Shown here: one piece after another, positions 53,056 through 61,336 of the stretch | Layout of the letters: each line of letters begins with the position of its first letter | How positions within the stretch are numbered: position 1 is the first letter of the stretch | Translations under genes and position numbers: made by a program | Assembly (NCBI GenBank): GCA_021413735.1 | Contig: JAIOPV010000188.1 | Location: 1-64,000 of the forward strand | Length of the DNA stretch: 64,000 nucleotides | Direction: 5' to 3' | DNA from: Planctomycetota bacterium | GTDB lineage: Bacteria > Planctomycetota > Planctomycetia > Gemmatales > Gemmataceae | The notes under the pieces: generated by a model | The model's input: only the letters and a program-made list of their open reading frames with translations | What the model was told of the DNA's origin: nothing | Database searches by the model: none

Positions 53056-54240
53056 TCATGGCAATTTCGGCAGACGGGCGAGAGCCGCCTTCGCGTCGGT
53101 CGAACACTCGGGAGCCAGTTTCCCCTCGGCAATCTCAGCAAGCAGCGTGCGAGCATCGGGGGTCGCGGCCCGTTCCAACACGCGCACAACACGCGACAGA
53201 CAGGCCGCCTTTCCCACAGGAGCGACACCCGCTGCGCCCCCGCCGAGTTGCTTCATGATGATGCGAACACGGAAGCGAACCTCGTCGCTCGTCGTGGTCC
53301 TTCCTGCTTCGCGAACCGCATCCACGACGGGTGCGCCGAGTTTGATAAGTTCTTCCGTTGCGGTCTGGCGGGTCTCGAAGCTGTCGGAGTCGAGATCGCG
53401 AATCAGCTTGTAAATCTGCCCACTCCCGTCCTTGGCTGTAACATCGGCGAGGCGTTCGCGGATGAACCCGACCTGATCCGTGGAAGTTGCCAGGAACAGA
53501 CGCAACGCTGCTGATGCCTTCTTCGCGTCGAGAGCGAGCAGGTCTGCCCAGAGTGCATCCCGTTCCTTGCCCTCAAGAGAAGTCTTTGGTTTCACCTTTC
53601 CCAGAGCGGCGTCGGTTGCCTTGTCGAGATCTTCCACCGTGCGACCGAGCAGCATGTGATCGTACAACGCCGCCGTGCCGTCGAGCGCGGTCAGCGCAAT
53701 GCCGCTGAGCGTGGAAGCACCACCATCCTTGAATAAGTCGCAAGTCACGAGTTCCCATTCGACAGGCAGTTTCTCCGAAACGGAGATCGCGGGTTGCCAG
53801 GCGAACACGTTCCGGCCAGCGAAATATCTCTGGTGCCACGACTTCGCGGGGTCGTGAAGTTGAATCATGATTCCCGTGCCGCCCACCTTCTTCCAGGCGA
53901 ACCGTAGATAACGGAACTCGCCAGGATCTTTCGGCTTCTCGACGATCCGGAAGTTCCATCCCGGAATGCGACTGCAGTAGCGTTGGTTCGGCGTGATGCG
54001 AATTGCCTCGACGCCAGCGAACACATCACGGTCTTCGCGAGTGATGATTCCGAGATCGCCGCCGCCATCGTTGTTCAGCACGGGCAGAATTGGTCCGACG
54101 CTATCATCGAGCAATTCGAGAACGGGGCCGTCCGCTTTTGGCGCGACATACGCGACGGGCGGCTGCGCCTTGGCATTGCTGCCGACATCCGGGATCACCG
54201 CAAGTAGACCGAGTGCGATCACTACTGCGAGACGACGCAT
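53056..54240 (-). CDS. Secreted planctomycete protein with HEAT-like repeats
   Basis: A 394-residue protein from MRRLAVVIALGLLAVIPDVG (signal peptide, cleaved near NAKAQ). The N-terminal 200 residues include a carbohydrate-binding-like jelly roll: GWNFRIVEKPKDPGEFRYLR, FAWKKVGGTGIMIQLHD, WELVTCDLFKDGG. The C-terminal third has HEAT-like helices: IRDLDSDSFETRQTATEELI and GAPVVDAVREAGRT. This combination is one I recall from Gemmata-type genomes; function unknown. It is divergent from the ars operon. Confidence 0.62.
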   Translation of the reverse strand: MRRLAVVIALGLLAVIPDVGSNAKAQPPVAYVAPKADGPVLELLDDSVGPILPVLNNDGGGDLGIITREDRDVFAGVEAIRITPNQRYCSRIPGWNFRIVEKPKDPGEFRYLRFAWKKVGGTGIMIQLHDPAKSWHQRYFAGRNVFAWQPAISVSEKLPVEWELVTCDLFKDGGASTLSGIALTALDGTAALYDHMLLGRTVEDLDKATDAALGKVKPKTSLEGKERDALWADLLALDAKKASAALRLFLATSTDQVGFIRERLADVTAKDGSGQIYKLIRDLDSDSFETRQTATEELIKLGAPVVDAVREAGRTTTSDEVRFRVRIIMKQLGGGAAGVAPVGKAACLSRVVRVLERAATPDARTLLAEIAEGKLAPECSTDAKAALARLPKLP

Positions 54241-54340
54241 GAGACCCCCCTGCGAACGAGTGTGCCAATTATCCGCGAACTTCGCGGGGAAGGGCAGTGG
54301 AATCCGCACTCGCCGCTTCGAGGTGACCTTGTCGAACAGT

Positions 54341-54360
54341 ATTACACCGAATAGTGTAAT
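54341..54360 (+). promoter_or_regulatory. ArsR operator of the arsenic operon
   Basis: ATTACAC and GTGTAAT are perfect seven-base arms around CGAATA, ending 18 bases before the arsR start codon. This is the standard layout of an ArsR/SmtB operator overlapping the promoter, so the repressor controls its own operon. Confidence 0.8.
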
Positions 54361-54378
54361 CGTGGATTAGGAGCCACG

Positions 54379-54777
54379 ATGAAGTCAAAACCACTGAAGC
54401 GAGTTGACGCGGATTGCTGCACCAAGCCCGCGTTAAAGGAGCGTCCGCTGCTGTCACCAATTCAGGCTGGTGGCCTGGCTGCAGTGTTCAAGGTACTCGC
54501 GAACGACACCCGGCTTCGCCTCCTGCACGCTCTGGTGCGGGCGGACGAACTGTGCGTAACGGATCTTGCCGCGTCTGTCGGAATGAAGCCGCAAGCCGTG
54601 TCGAATCAGCTTCAGCGGCTCTCGGATCTCGGCATCCTCACATCACGACGTGACGGCAATAACATCCACTATCGGCTAGTCGATCTGTGTGTGCGGTCGT
54701 TGCTCGATCAGGGGTTGTGCCTCATGGAAGAAGTGAGCGATCGAAGCCGTGGACTTCGTGGGACGTGCGACCAATGA
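54379..54777 (+). CDS. arsR: ArsR/SmtB-family metalloregulator
   Basis: A 132-residue winged-helix repressor. The core reads LAAVFKVLANDTRLRLLHAL, VRADELCVTDLAASVGMKPQ, AVSNQLQRLSDLGILTSRRD and NNIHYRLVD. Candidate metal ligands: Cys pair in VDADCCTKP at the N-terminus, one Cys in ELCVTDL (ArsR of E. coli has two there), and two near the end in DLCVRSLLDQGLCLMEE. The last site resembles CmtR/SmtB-type C-terminal sensing. Arsenite is the likely inducer given the operon. The operator lies just upstream. Confidence 0.9.
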   Translation: MKSKPLKRVDADCCTKPALKERPLLSPIQAGGLAAVFKVLANDTRLRLLHALVRADELCVTDLAASVGMKPQAVSNQLQRLSDLGILTSRRDGNNIHYRLVDLCVRSLLDQGLCLMEEVSDRSRGLRGTCDQ

Positions 54778-54788
54778 AGGAACAAGGA

Positions 54789-55466
54789 ATGCGGAAACTG
54801 ACTGCCGAGATGTTTGGCACGTTCGCGCTGGTCTTCGCGGGAACGGGAGCCATCATCATCAACGACGTGAGCGGCGGCACGGTGTCGCACGTCGGGATCG
54901 CGTTCACGTTTGGGTTGATCGTCCTGGCGATGATCTATTCCATTGGCGATGTCTCGGGTTGCCATCTGAACCCCGCCGTGACGCTCGGATTCTTCGTCTC
55001 CAATCGCTTCGAGGGCCGTCTGGTTCTCCCGTACATCGGGAGTCAGTGCCTTGGTGCGTTGCTCGCGAGTTTCACCCTCCGTGCGATGTTTCCAGCACAC
55101 GCGACACTCGGCGCAACAGTTCCGGCCGGTGATGCGATGCAGTCATTTGTGCTGGAGTTCATGCTCACGCTGATTCTGATGTTCGTGATCCTCAGTGTCT
55201 CCGTCGGCTCAAAAGAGAAAGGCGTACTGGCGGGCGTGGCGATTGGGTCGGTGATCGCTCTTGAAGCGATGTTCGCGGGTCCGATCAGTGGGGCGTCGAT
55301 GAACCCGGCTCGTTCGCTGGCACCGGCTCTCGTCTCGCTTCACCTGGAGAGTTTGTGGATCTACCTCGCGGCTCCGGTTCTCGGTGCGTGTGTCAGTGTC
55401 TTCGCTTGTCGTTGTGTGCAAGATCCCGGGTGTTGTTGTCGCCGCGAATGTGAAATGAAAACGTGA
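54789..55466 (+). CDS. Aquaporin/MIP channel of the arsenic operon (AqpS-like)
   Basis: A 225-residue membrane channel with six helices starting MRKLTAEMFGTFALVFAGTG; AAGGA is nine bases upstream. NPA motifs are NPAVTLGF at residue 61 and MNPARSLAP near 185. The C-terminal cytoplasmic tail is unusual: CRCVQDPGCCCRRECEMKT has six Cys in 19 residues. In ars operons such channels (AqpS) let arsenite leave the cell after ArsC reduction, in place of ArsB or ACR3. No ArsB or ACR3 is present here. The Cys tail could bind arsenite. Confidence 0.88.
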   Translation: MRKLTAEMFGTFALVFAGTGAIIINDVSGGTVSHVGIAFTFGLIVLAMIYSIGDVSGCHLNPAVTLGFFVSNRFEGRLVLPYIGSQCLGALLASFTLRAMFPAHATLGATVPAGDAMQSFVLEFMLTLILMFVILSVSVGSKEKGVLAGVAIGSVIALEAMFAGPISGASMNPARSLAPALVSLHLESLWIYLAAPVLGACVSVFACRCVQDPGCCCRRECEMKT

Positions 55467-55511
55467 CCGTTCAGCGGTAGCCAAGATCACCATTATTTTG
55501 AGGTACAAAAC

Positions 55512-55967
55512 GTGACGCTCGACACCTTCTTGAAAGTTCTCTCAGCGAACCCTGCGGTGGCGGTGCATCTGATGCTGCCGGACCTGAGTTTCGTACCGGC
55601 GCACTTCCACATCACCGAAGTCGGACGGGTTCATAAGGACTTTATCGACTGCGGAGGCACGATTCGCTCCACGACTGCGTGCGTCTTGCAAGTGTGGGTC
55701 GCACAGGACTTCGACCACCGGCTCGATACCACGAAACTGGCCATGGTGATGCAACTCGCGGCTCCGCTGCTGAAGTCAACCGATCTGTCAGTCGAAGTCG
55801 AATACGAGAATGAAACCGTGTCGCTGTTCCATGTCGCTGCTGCCGAAGTGACACCCTCGGGAATTCTGTTCCATCTCGGCACAAAGCACACGGCGTGCTT
55901 GGCCCCAGATCAGTGCGGCGTTGGCGCAGTCGCGAAGCCCGGTTGCGCGGCACCCGGTTGCTGCTGA
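55512..55967 (+). CDS. DUF6428 protein with cysteine-rich tail
   Basis: A 151-residue soluble protein with a GTG start (GAGG upstream). LMLPDLSFVPAHFHITEVGR, DFIDCGGTIRSTTACVLQVW and DHRLDTTKLAMVMQLAAPLL are the motifs of DUF6428, a family I recall next to arsR/arsC genes in many bacteria; its role is not known. The last 23 residues carry five Cys (CLAPDQCG ... PGCAAPGCC), parallel to the tail of the upstream channel. It may bind arsenite or a metal. Confidence 0.8.
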   Translation: MTLDTFLKVLSANPAVAVHLMLPDLSFVPAHFHITEVGRVHKDFIDCGGTIRSTTACVLQVWVAQDFDHRLDTTKLAMVMQLAAPLLKSTDLSVEVEYENETVSLFHVAAAEVTPSGILFHLGTKHTACLAPDQCGVGAVAKPGCAAPGCC

Positions 55968-56000
55968 CTCTTTGGCTTTAGATCTCTTTCAGGAGTAACG

Positions 56001-56402
56001 ATGGAACCGCTCAAAAGCGTGCTGTTCGTCTGCGTCGAGAACTCGAATCGTAGTCAGATGGCCGAGGCGTTCGCACGCATCCACGGAGTCGGTAAGGTCG
56101 CGGCATTTAGCGCTGGTTCGCGTCCATCGGGGCGCGTGAACCCGAAGGCCATCGCAGCAATGCAGGACCTCGGCTACGACCTGACCACCCACACCTCGAA
56201 GGGCCTGGATGCCTTCAATGGAAAAGAAATCGAGGTCGCAGTGACGATGGGTTGCGGCGATGAGTGCCCGCTGGTTCTCGCGAAGCAACGTGTCGATTGG
56301 AAGATTCCCGATCCCCGAGACATGACGCCCGAGCAGTTCAAGGAAGTGCGTGATCTGATCGAAACGAAGGTGAAGGAACTGATTGCATCGCTCGGTACCT
56401 AG
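56001..56402 (+). CDS. arsC: Thioredoxin-coupled arsenate reductase
   Basis: A 133-residue LMW-phosphatase-fold enzyme. The P-loop C11VENSNRSQ binds arsenate; Cys85 and Cys89 in MGCGDECP are the resolving pair of the thioredoxin-type relay; Asp in IPDPRDM is the general acid. It reduces As(V) to As(III). It ends the ars operon (arsR, channel, DUF6428, arsC) and stops 15 bases before the convergent CRTAC1 gene. Confidence 0.93.
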   Translation: MEPLKSVLFVCVENSNRSQMAEAFARIHGVGKVAAFSAGSRPSGRVNPKAIAAMQDLGYDLTTHTSKGLDAFNGKEIEVAVTMGCGDECPLVLAKQRVDWKIPDPRDMTPEQFKEVRDLIETKVKELIASLGT

Positions 56403-56417
56403 GAAATCGCAGTGGTG

Positions 56418-58217
56418 TCACGGTGTGGGTGGGGTGCGAGCTGCTGCTGGTACGCCCTCGCGGAGTTCCCAAGAAGCGCCAGGCTCCAAGCCCTCCCACG
56501 ACTGCGTTTCGCCCCACGACCAGCGCACCGTCACTCGTTTAACCCGACCCGCCGAGCCGAGGCCGAACAGGATCCGCGGGTCGCTCGCCGAGAGGTAACC
56601 GCCGCCGCCCTTCACGAAGCGCGTGAGTCGTCGCCTTTCCCCTTCAAGGGTCACCGTTGAACCCACCACGTCACGATTGCCCTTGCCGACAAGTTTGATG
56701 CCGAGCCACGGGTTCCCTGAGTCGCACTCGTTGTGCAACACAACTGTCGGGCTGTTGGTGTGGTTGATGACGATGTCCGGGCGACCATCGTTATCCAGAT
56801 CGCCGATTGCCACACCGCGACCAATTGCAGCGGTGTCGAAGAACGGACCGCCGCGTGTGCCGATGTCGCGGAAGAATCGCCGACCGTCAGACTCGACGTT
56901 CTGCAACAAGACCGGCCGTTGTTTCTGCGTGCTCGCTGCCGGGTGACGCAAGACGTGACCGTTCGCGACAACAAGGTCTTCCCAGCCGTCGTTATCGACA
57001 TCAACAAAGCCCGTTCCGAATCCGACGCGTGACATGCCGATCGCCGCGACTCCCGCGGGGCGCGAGCGGTGGTCAAAGGTTTCACGGCCAAGGTTGTGGT
57101 AGAGCGCGTGCAGTTCGCCCTGAAAATTCGTGACCCAGATCGCGGGGCGACCGCTGCCGTCGTAATCCCCGACATCAACGCCCATGCTGCCGTTGTACCG
57201 GCTCGTGTCATCGACCGCGACGCCCGCACGCAAGCCAAACTCTTCAAGCTTCAATTCACCCGGTTGCTTGTTTCGGTTGAGGTAAAGGAAGTTGTTGGTC
57301 GCGTCGTTGCCGACGTAGATGTCGGGGCGGCCGTCGTTGTTGACATCGGCGAGCACCACGCCCAACCCGCAACCTTCAGCTTTGAATCCGTGTTCCGCCG
57401 AGATGTTGCGGAAACCCTTTCCTTCGTCGTTGTGAAACAGAGCGTGAACGAGGGGCTTGAATCGCTGCGGCGGGCACACGTCACGCGGATTACCCGGAAC
57501 TGCGGACGTACACACCGGGTTGTTTTTGTCGAACGACCAATCGACATAATGACACACATACAGATCGGGAAAACCGTCGCCATCAAGATCGGCCCAACCC
57601 GCGCTCGTGCTCCACGAGTCGTCTCGCGGACCAAGCTTCTCGCCAACCTCAACAAACTTGCGACCGCCTTTGCCGTTTAGCTCATTGTGAAACAGCGCGA
57701 TTCGACCGTATCCCGTGACAAGCAAATCGGGGAAGCCGTCGCGGTCGTAATCCGCGACGGCAACGCCGTGCGTGTACCACCACGGACCGACAAGTTCGAA
57801 CGATGCCGTGGCGTCCTCGAACTTCATGCCGCCGAGGTTCCGGTACAGTTTGCACGGGCTTCCCTTGAGCGTCGTTTTGTCGGCTCCGTCGAAATAACCG
57901 CCACCGATCAGGAAGATGTCGAGACGCCCATCGCCGTCGAAATCCAGCAGCGCAACGCCGCCGCCGAGCGATTCGAGGATCGTGAACTGATCTGCTTCTT
58001 CGCCGTTGCGACAGATCATTCGGACACCACATGATTCGGTCACATCGCGGAACCACGCGGGGCCGGTTGGCGTGAGTTCGCCCTTCGGTGGGTTGGCTGC
58101 TGTCTGCTTCGCTTGCTGTGCGTCACGAGTGAACCAATACCCCGCGGCTCCGCAAGCCATGGCAATCACAAGCGCGAAGAGCCAGATTCGACCGCTGGGA
58201 GAGGACATCAGGGGCAT
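56418..58217 (-). CDS. CRTAC1-type FG-GAP/VCBS repeat protein
   Basis: A 599-residue secreted or membrane-anchored protein: MPLMSSPSGRIWLFALVIAM with one N-terminal helix. Calcium-binding repeats with D-x-D-x-D-G follow: LLDFDGDGRLDIFLI, VADYDRDGFPDLLV, WADLDGDGFPDLYVC, LADVNNDGRPDIYVG, FVDVDNDGWEDLVV, IGDLDNDGRPDIVI. The C-terminal GKGNRDVVGSTVTL and VTVRWSWGETQSWEGL are the ASPIC/UnbV domain. This is a beta-propeller adhesion-type protein; it follows the TPR gene by six bases. Confidence 0.9.
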   Translation of the reverse strand: MPLMSSPSGRIWLFALVIAMACGAAGYWFTRDAQQAKQTAANPPKGELTPTGPAWFRDVTESCGVRMICRNGEEADQFTILESLGGGVALLDFDGDGRLDIFLIGGGYFDGADKTTLKGSPCKLYRNLGGMKFEDATASFELVGPWWYTHGVAVADYDRDGFPDLLVTGYGRIALFHNELNGKGGRKFVEVGEKLGPRDDSWSTSAGWADLDGDGFPDLYVCHYVDWSFDKNNPVCTSAVPGNPRDVCPPQRFKPLVHALFHNDEGKGFRNISAEHGFKAEGCGLGVVLADVNNDGRPDIYVGNDATNNFLYLNRNKQPGELKLEEFGLRAGVAVDDTSRYNGSMGVDVGDYDGSGRPAIWVTNFQGELHALYHNLGRETFDHRSRPAGVAAIGMSRVGFGTGFVDVDNDGWEDLVVANGHVLRHPAASTQKQRPVLLQNVESDGRRFFRDIGTRGGPFFDTAAIGRGVAIGDLDNDGRPDIVINHTNSPTVVLHNECDSGNPWLGIKLVGKGNRDVVGSTVTLEGERRRLTRFVKGGGGYLSASDPRILFGLGSAGRVKRVTVRWSWGETQSWEGLEPGASWELREGVPAAARTPPTP

Positions 58218-58223
58218 CCGGTT

Positions 58224-59381
58224 TCAGGGTTGCGTCGGCGACGATTCGAGTTTCTTCTGCTGGTCGGCCAGCATTGACTCGGCTCGCTTGCGATAGCGTT
58301 CCGCCTCGTCTGGGTGGTTGGCGAGTTGATGATAACGGCTGGCGGTGAGAATGACGGGCAGCGCGTCCGGTGCGAGTTCCAGCATCCGCGTGACGAGCGG
58401 CGTGGCTTCTTCGACCTTGCCGGCGTCGAGTGCGAGGTTGGCGAGTTCGAGCAGCACCGAGGGGTCATTCGGGCGTGCGGCACGTAATTCCGTGAGGAGT
58501 CGCTGCGAGTCTTGCGTGCGACCGAGCATTCGATATGTCCGGGCAAGTCCGAAGCGGATCAAGTAGCTCTCGGGTTCGCGTGCGAGGAGTGTTTCGAGAT
58601 GTCGGGCCGCTTCTGGCGGCGAATCCTGAGCCACGGCCATCGCGAGATGCCATCGCGCCTCGAAGTGGTTGGGGTCGAGTTCGAGTGCCTCCCGTAGCGA
58701 AGCGATACCTTTCGTGTGTTCGTTCTCGAAGACCTGAATGCGGCCTCGCCACACAAGCCCCTGAACCGTGTCGGCCTTTCCGGTGCGAAGTCGCAGCCAG
58801 AGATCGACAGCCCGATGCAACTTCGCGACGCCCGCGACCTCGGCCTTCTGTGCGTTCATCTCGGAATCGGAACGTGGTGCCAATACCCTTAATCGCCCCT
58901 CAAGATACGCCTCCATCACGAGCGGCGTTTCGGCTAACTCGGGGCGGTCAATATGACGTACAAATTGTGCGTCAGCTTCCGCTGCGTCGCCTTGTTGAAC
59001 TTTGATGAGGCTATATTCCTGGGTCAGCGGTTCGGTTCTTCCCGACTTTCGTTCGCTGATCTTGAGGCGTTCAAACGCGACCGCGAAATCACCAGCTCGC
59101 CGTGCCGTCTGTGCCGCGAGAAGATTCGCCTCGGTATCATCCGGGTTCTCGTTTAAGCTCGCCGAGAGAAAGGTCATTGCTGTTTGGAAATCTCGTCGAT
59201 CCAACGCCTCGCGGGCCGGTTGCAACGGATCAGGCCGCAGCACCGACCACGCGACCCAGGCCAACCCGCAGACCACGAGAACCACAACCAGAGCGAGCAG
59301 GCGTTTCCAGTTCCGCGACGACGGAGACGCGGCAGTGAGCGAAGCGGGGGCGGCTTGGCTTGGCGGTTTCCGGGATCGCAT
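58224..59381 (-). CDS. Membrane-anchored TPR protein
   Basis: A 385-residue protein starting MRSRKPPSQAAPASLTAASP, one membrane helix (LLALVVVLVVCGLAWVAW) near residue 28, then tetratricopeptide-like helix pairs: AREALDRRDFQTAMTFL, EANLLAAQTARRAGDFAVAF, GIASLREALELDPNHFEARW, LLARLELAPDALP-type segments. A frame to 59615 exists but covers the divergent promoter region and was rejected. It precedes the CRTAC1 gene by six bases. The pair is common in planctomycetes; a scaffold for export or surface assembly is plausible. Confidence 0.82.
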   Translation of the reverse strand: MRSRKPPSQAAPASLTAASPSSRNWKRLLALVVVLVVCGLAWVAWSVLRPDPLQPAREALDRRDFQTAMTFLSASLNENPDDTEANLLAAQTARRAGDFAVAFERLKISERKSGRTEPLTQEYSLIKVQQGDAAEADAQFVRHIDRPELAETPLVMEAYLEGRLRVLAPRSDSEMNAQKAEVAGVAKLHRAVDLWLRLRTGKADTVQGLVWRGRIQVFENEHTKGIASLREALELDPNHFEARWHLAMAVAQDSPPEAARHLETLLAREPESYLIRFGLARTYRMLGRTQDSQRLLTELRAARPNDPSVLLELANLALDAGKVEEATPLVTRMLELAPDALPVILTASRYHQLANHPDEAERYRKRAESMLADQQKKLESSPTQP

Positions 59382-59680
59382 CAGAGGAGTTCCGGCAGAA
59401 CGGGATTCGGCGATCCCGAAACCCCAGTGTAGGCGGCATCCTGAGGGGGAACAAGTCGGCTGCGGGCTATGCCGATTCGCCTGGCAGTTGGTTCCACATT
59501 TCCGGAAGAAAAGATATCGCGGACATTTATCCGCAATTGTACACTGGGCTTGAGAGCCATTGTCATGGGGGTCTGCATCCATCTCGTACAGTTCAGACAA
59601 TGATGTTTCCAACATCTATCCAAAGACGAATGTGCGGATAGAGAACACATATTATTCTCCCTAAATGTGAAGGATCGTGT
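59382..59680. other. Divergent 299-base region, no gene
   Basis: It holds the start regions of the TPR gene (minus) and DUF1559 gene 4 (plus). A T-rich stretch at 59639-59665 with TATTATTCTCCC may carry the promoter of the DUF1559 gene, but no boxes were placed with confidence. Confidence 0.35.
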
Positions 59681-60733
59681 ATGAGTGTCCGACATCTCAA
59701 GCGTGGTTTCACATTAATTGAATTGCTGGTGGTGATCGCCATTATTGCGATTCTGATCGGCTTGTTGCTGCCTGCCGTTCAGAAGGTTCGCGAAGCCGCC
59801 GCGCGTGCCAAGTGCTCCAACAATTTGAAGCAACTCGGAATCGGTCTTCATGCTGCGCACGATACGCTGGGGCGATTTATGCCAGGCGGTGCGATGGACC
59901 AACCACCATTCGGAGCCGAGCCGTCAAACGTTGCCACTGGCTCTCGCTGGGGAAGCAGTTGGATGGTGTACATGCTCCCCTACATCGAGCAAGGAACCAT
60001 TTACTCGAAGTGGCAATTCAACAGCAGTTCGGGTGCTTTCAATAACCCAAACAACGTTCTGGTAAGCAACGTGCTCATCCAGACCTACGCATGTCCCTCC
60101 TCGCCATTGCCGAGATTTCCCGCAACCAATCAATCTCAGGGAAAGGCAATGATCGCATCATACGTCGGTGTATCCGGTGCGATTCCGGGTTTGATCCCTG
60201 GGTACACAGAGACTCGGTTCAACGATCTCACGTGTGGCGGGAAGATTGGCGGCGGCGGTGTGCTGATCCCGAACGGCGTGCTCACCATGGGCTCAATCAC
60301 AGACGGCACGAGCAACACGTTGGTGTTCAGCGAGCAAAGCGATTTCATCAAAGACACCACCGGCACAAAGCAACCGTGGAATGCCTCTCTCCTGTGGGGT
60401 TGGTATCTCGGGGTGAAAAGCACGGGCATCCCGCCGACCTTCGTGAATGACGGCGGTGACAATCGCGAGCCGAATCTGACGACGATCCGCTACCAATTGA
60501 ACTACACCCCGGCGGCTGGATGGGCGAACGATATCCCGAATACCGGTGTTGGTTCGGGACCGCCTACCGGGAACTGCGTGGGAGCGAACACCCCGCTCAA
60601 CTCGACGCACACCGGCGGCGTGAACGCAACGTTTGCTGATGGGTCGGTCCGCTACTTGACCAATGGAACGACGCTTGCTGTCCTCGCTCAACTCGCCACT
60701 CGCGATGATGGTCAACCCGTAACTCTACCTTGA
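59681..60733 (+). CDS. DUF1559 prepilin-like protein 4
   Basis: A 350-residue protein starting [20 protein letters not shown] with Gly before the processing site. [66 protein letters not shown] and the terminal [19 protein letters not shown] give the complete DUF1559 architecture. A small lipoprotein gene follows about 100 bases later. Confidence 0.93.
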   Translation: MSVRHLKRGFTLIELLVVIAIIAILIGLLLPAVQKVREAAARAKCSNNLKQLGIGLHAAHDTLGRFMPGGAMDQPPFGAEPSNVATGSRWGSSWMVYMLPYIEQGTIYSKWQFNSSSGAFNNPNNVLVSNVLIQTYACPSSPLPRFPATNQSQGKAMIASYVGVSGAIPGLIPGYTETRFNDLTCGGKIGGGGVLIPNGVLTMGSITDGTSNTLVFSEQSDFIKDTTGTKQPWNASLLWGWYLGVKSTGIPPTFVNDGGDNREPNLTTIRYQLNYTPAAGWANDIPNTGVGSGPPTGNCVGANTPLNSTHTGGVNATFADGSVRYLTNGTTLAVLAQLATRDDGQPVTLP

Positions 60734-60834
60734 CCGGCCCCACAGACTTTGAACAGATCAATCTTTCCGGCAGAGGTGAACATCGGTGTTCGCCTCTGCC
60801 GTCCGCATCCACACAACAGTTCTTGGAGGTTCGG

Positions 60835-61242
60835 ATGTTTCCGCTTCGGTGGCTCGTGCGACTTGGTGCCGTTGCTCTGATGCTGGGTGCAGTCCTCGGT
60901 TGCGGGAGCGATCCGGCACCCAAAACGTATCCGGTTCAGGGAAGCGTGACGCTCGACAAGAAGCCACTTGAGAAGGGCACAATCTATTTCAAGATTGTGC
61001 AGACCGGGGATCTTGCTTCGTTTGAAATCAAGGATGGCGAGTTCAGCGGGAAACTTCCCGAAGGCGAACGCCGTGTCGAGATTGTCTCGATGGTGTCAAA
61101 AGGCGTGAAGGACTTCAACGGCATGAAGGGCGAAGTGACTGAGAACGTGATTCCCCCCGATTACAACGTGAACAGCAAACTCACTGCGACTGTCACACGA
61201 GACGGCCCGAACAAGTTCACGTTCGACGTGAAAAGCAAATAA
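60835..61242 (+). CDS. Small lipoprotein, partner of DUF1559 gene 4
   Basis: A 135-residue lipoprotein with GGAGG upstream of MFPLRWLVRLGAVALMLGAV; lipobox VLGCG. The mature part starts YPVQGSVTLDKKPLEKGTIY and ends KFTFDVKSK, the same transthyretin-like plan as the lipoproteins at 22453 and 25264. It completes the third DUF1559-lipoprotein cassette of the window. Confidence 0.76.
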   Translation: MFPLRWLVRLGAVALMLGAVLGCGSDPAPKTYPVQGSVTLDKKPLEKGTIYFKIVQTGDLASFEIKDGEFSGKLPEGERRVEIVSMVSKGVKDFNGMKGEVTENVIPPDYNVNSKLTATVTRDGPNKFTFDVKSK

Positions 61243-61336
61243 CAGCGATTGTGCTGCAACTCGTCGTCCGGTTGGCGGGTAGGTAGGTTAGCGGCCTGCT
61301 CACCCTGAAGCCGACAGCGATTGATGCGAGGTTGCC

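Noticed and set aside
59381-59615. Longer start for the TPR protein
   Set aside because: The extra 78 residues are Cys/Ser-rich, lie in the divergent promoter region and precede the predicted membrane anchor.
21560-59790. The near-identical DUF1559 N-terminal coding DNA as a mobile repeat
   Set aside because: The similarity is confined to the codons of the pilin-like helix and is explained by protein conservation and paralogy.
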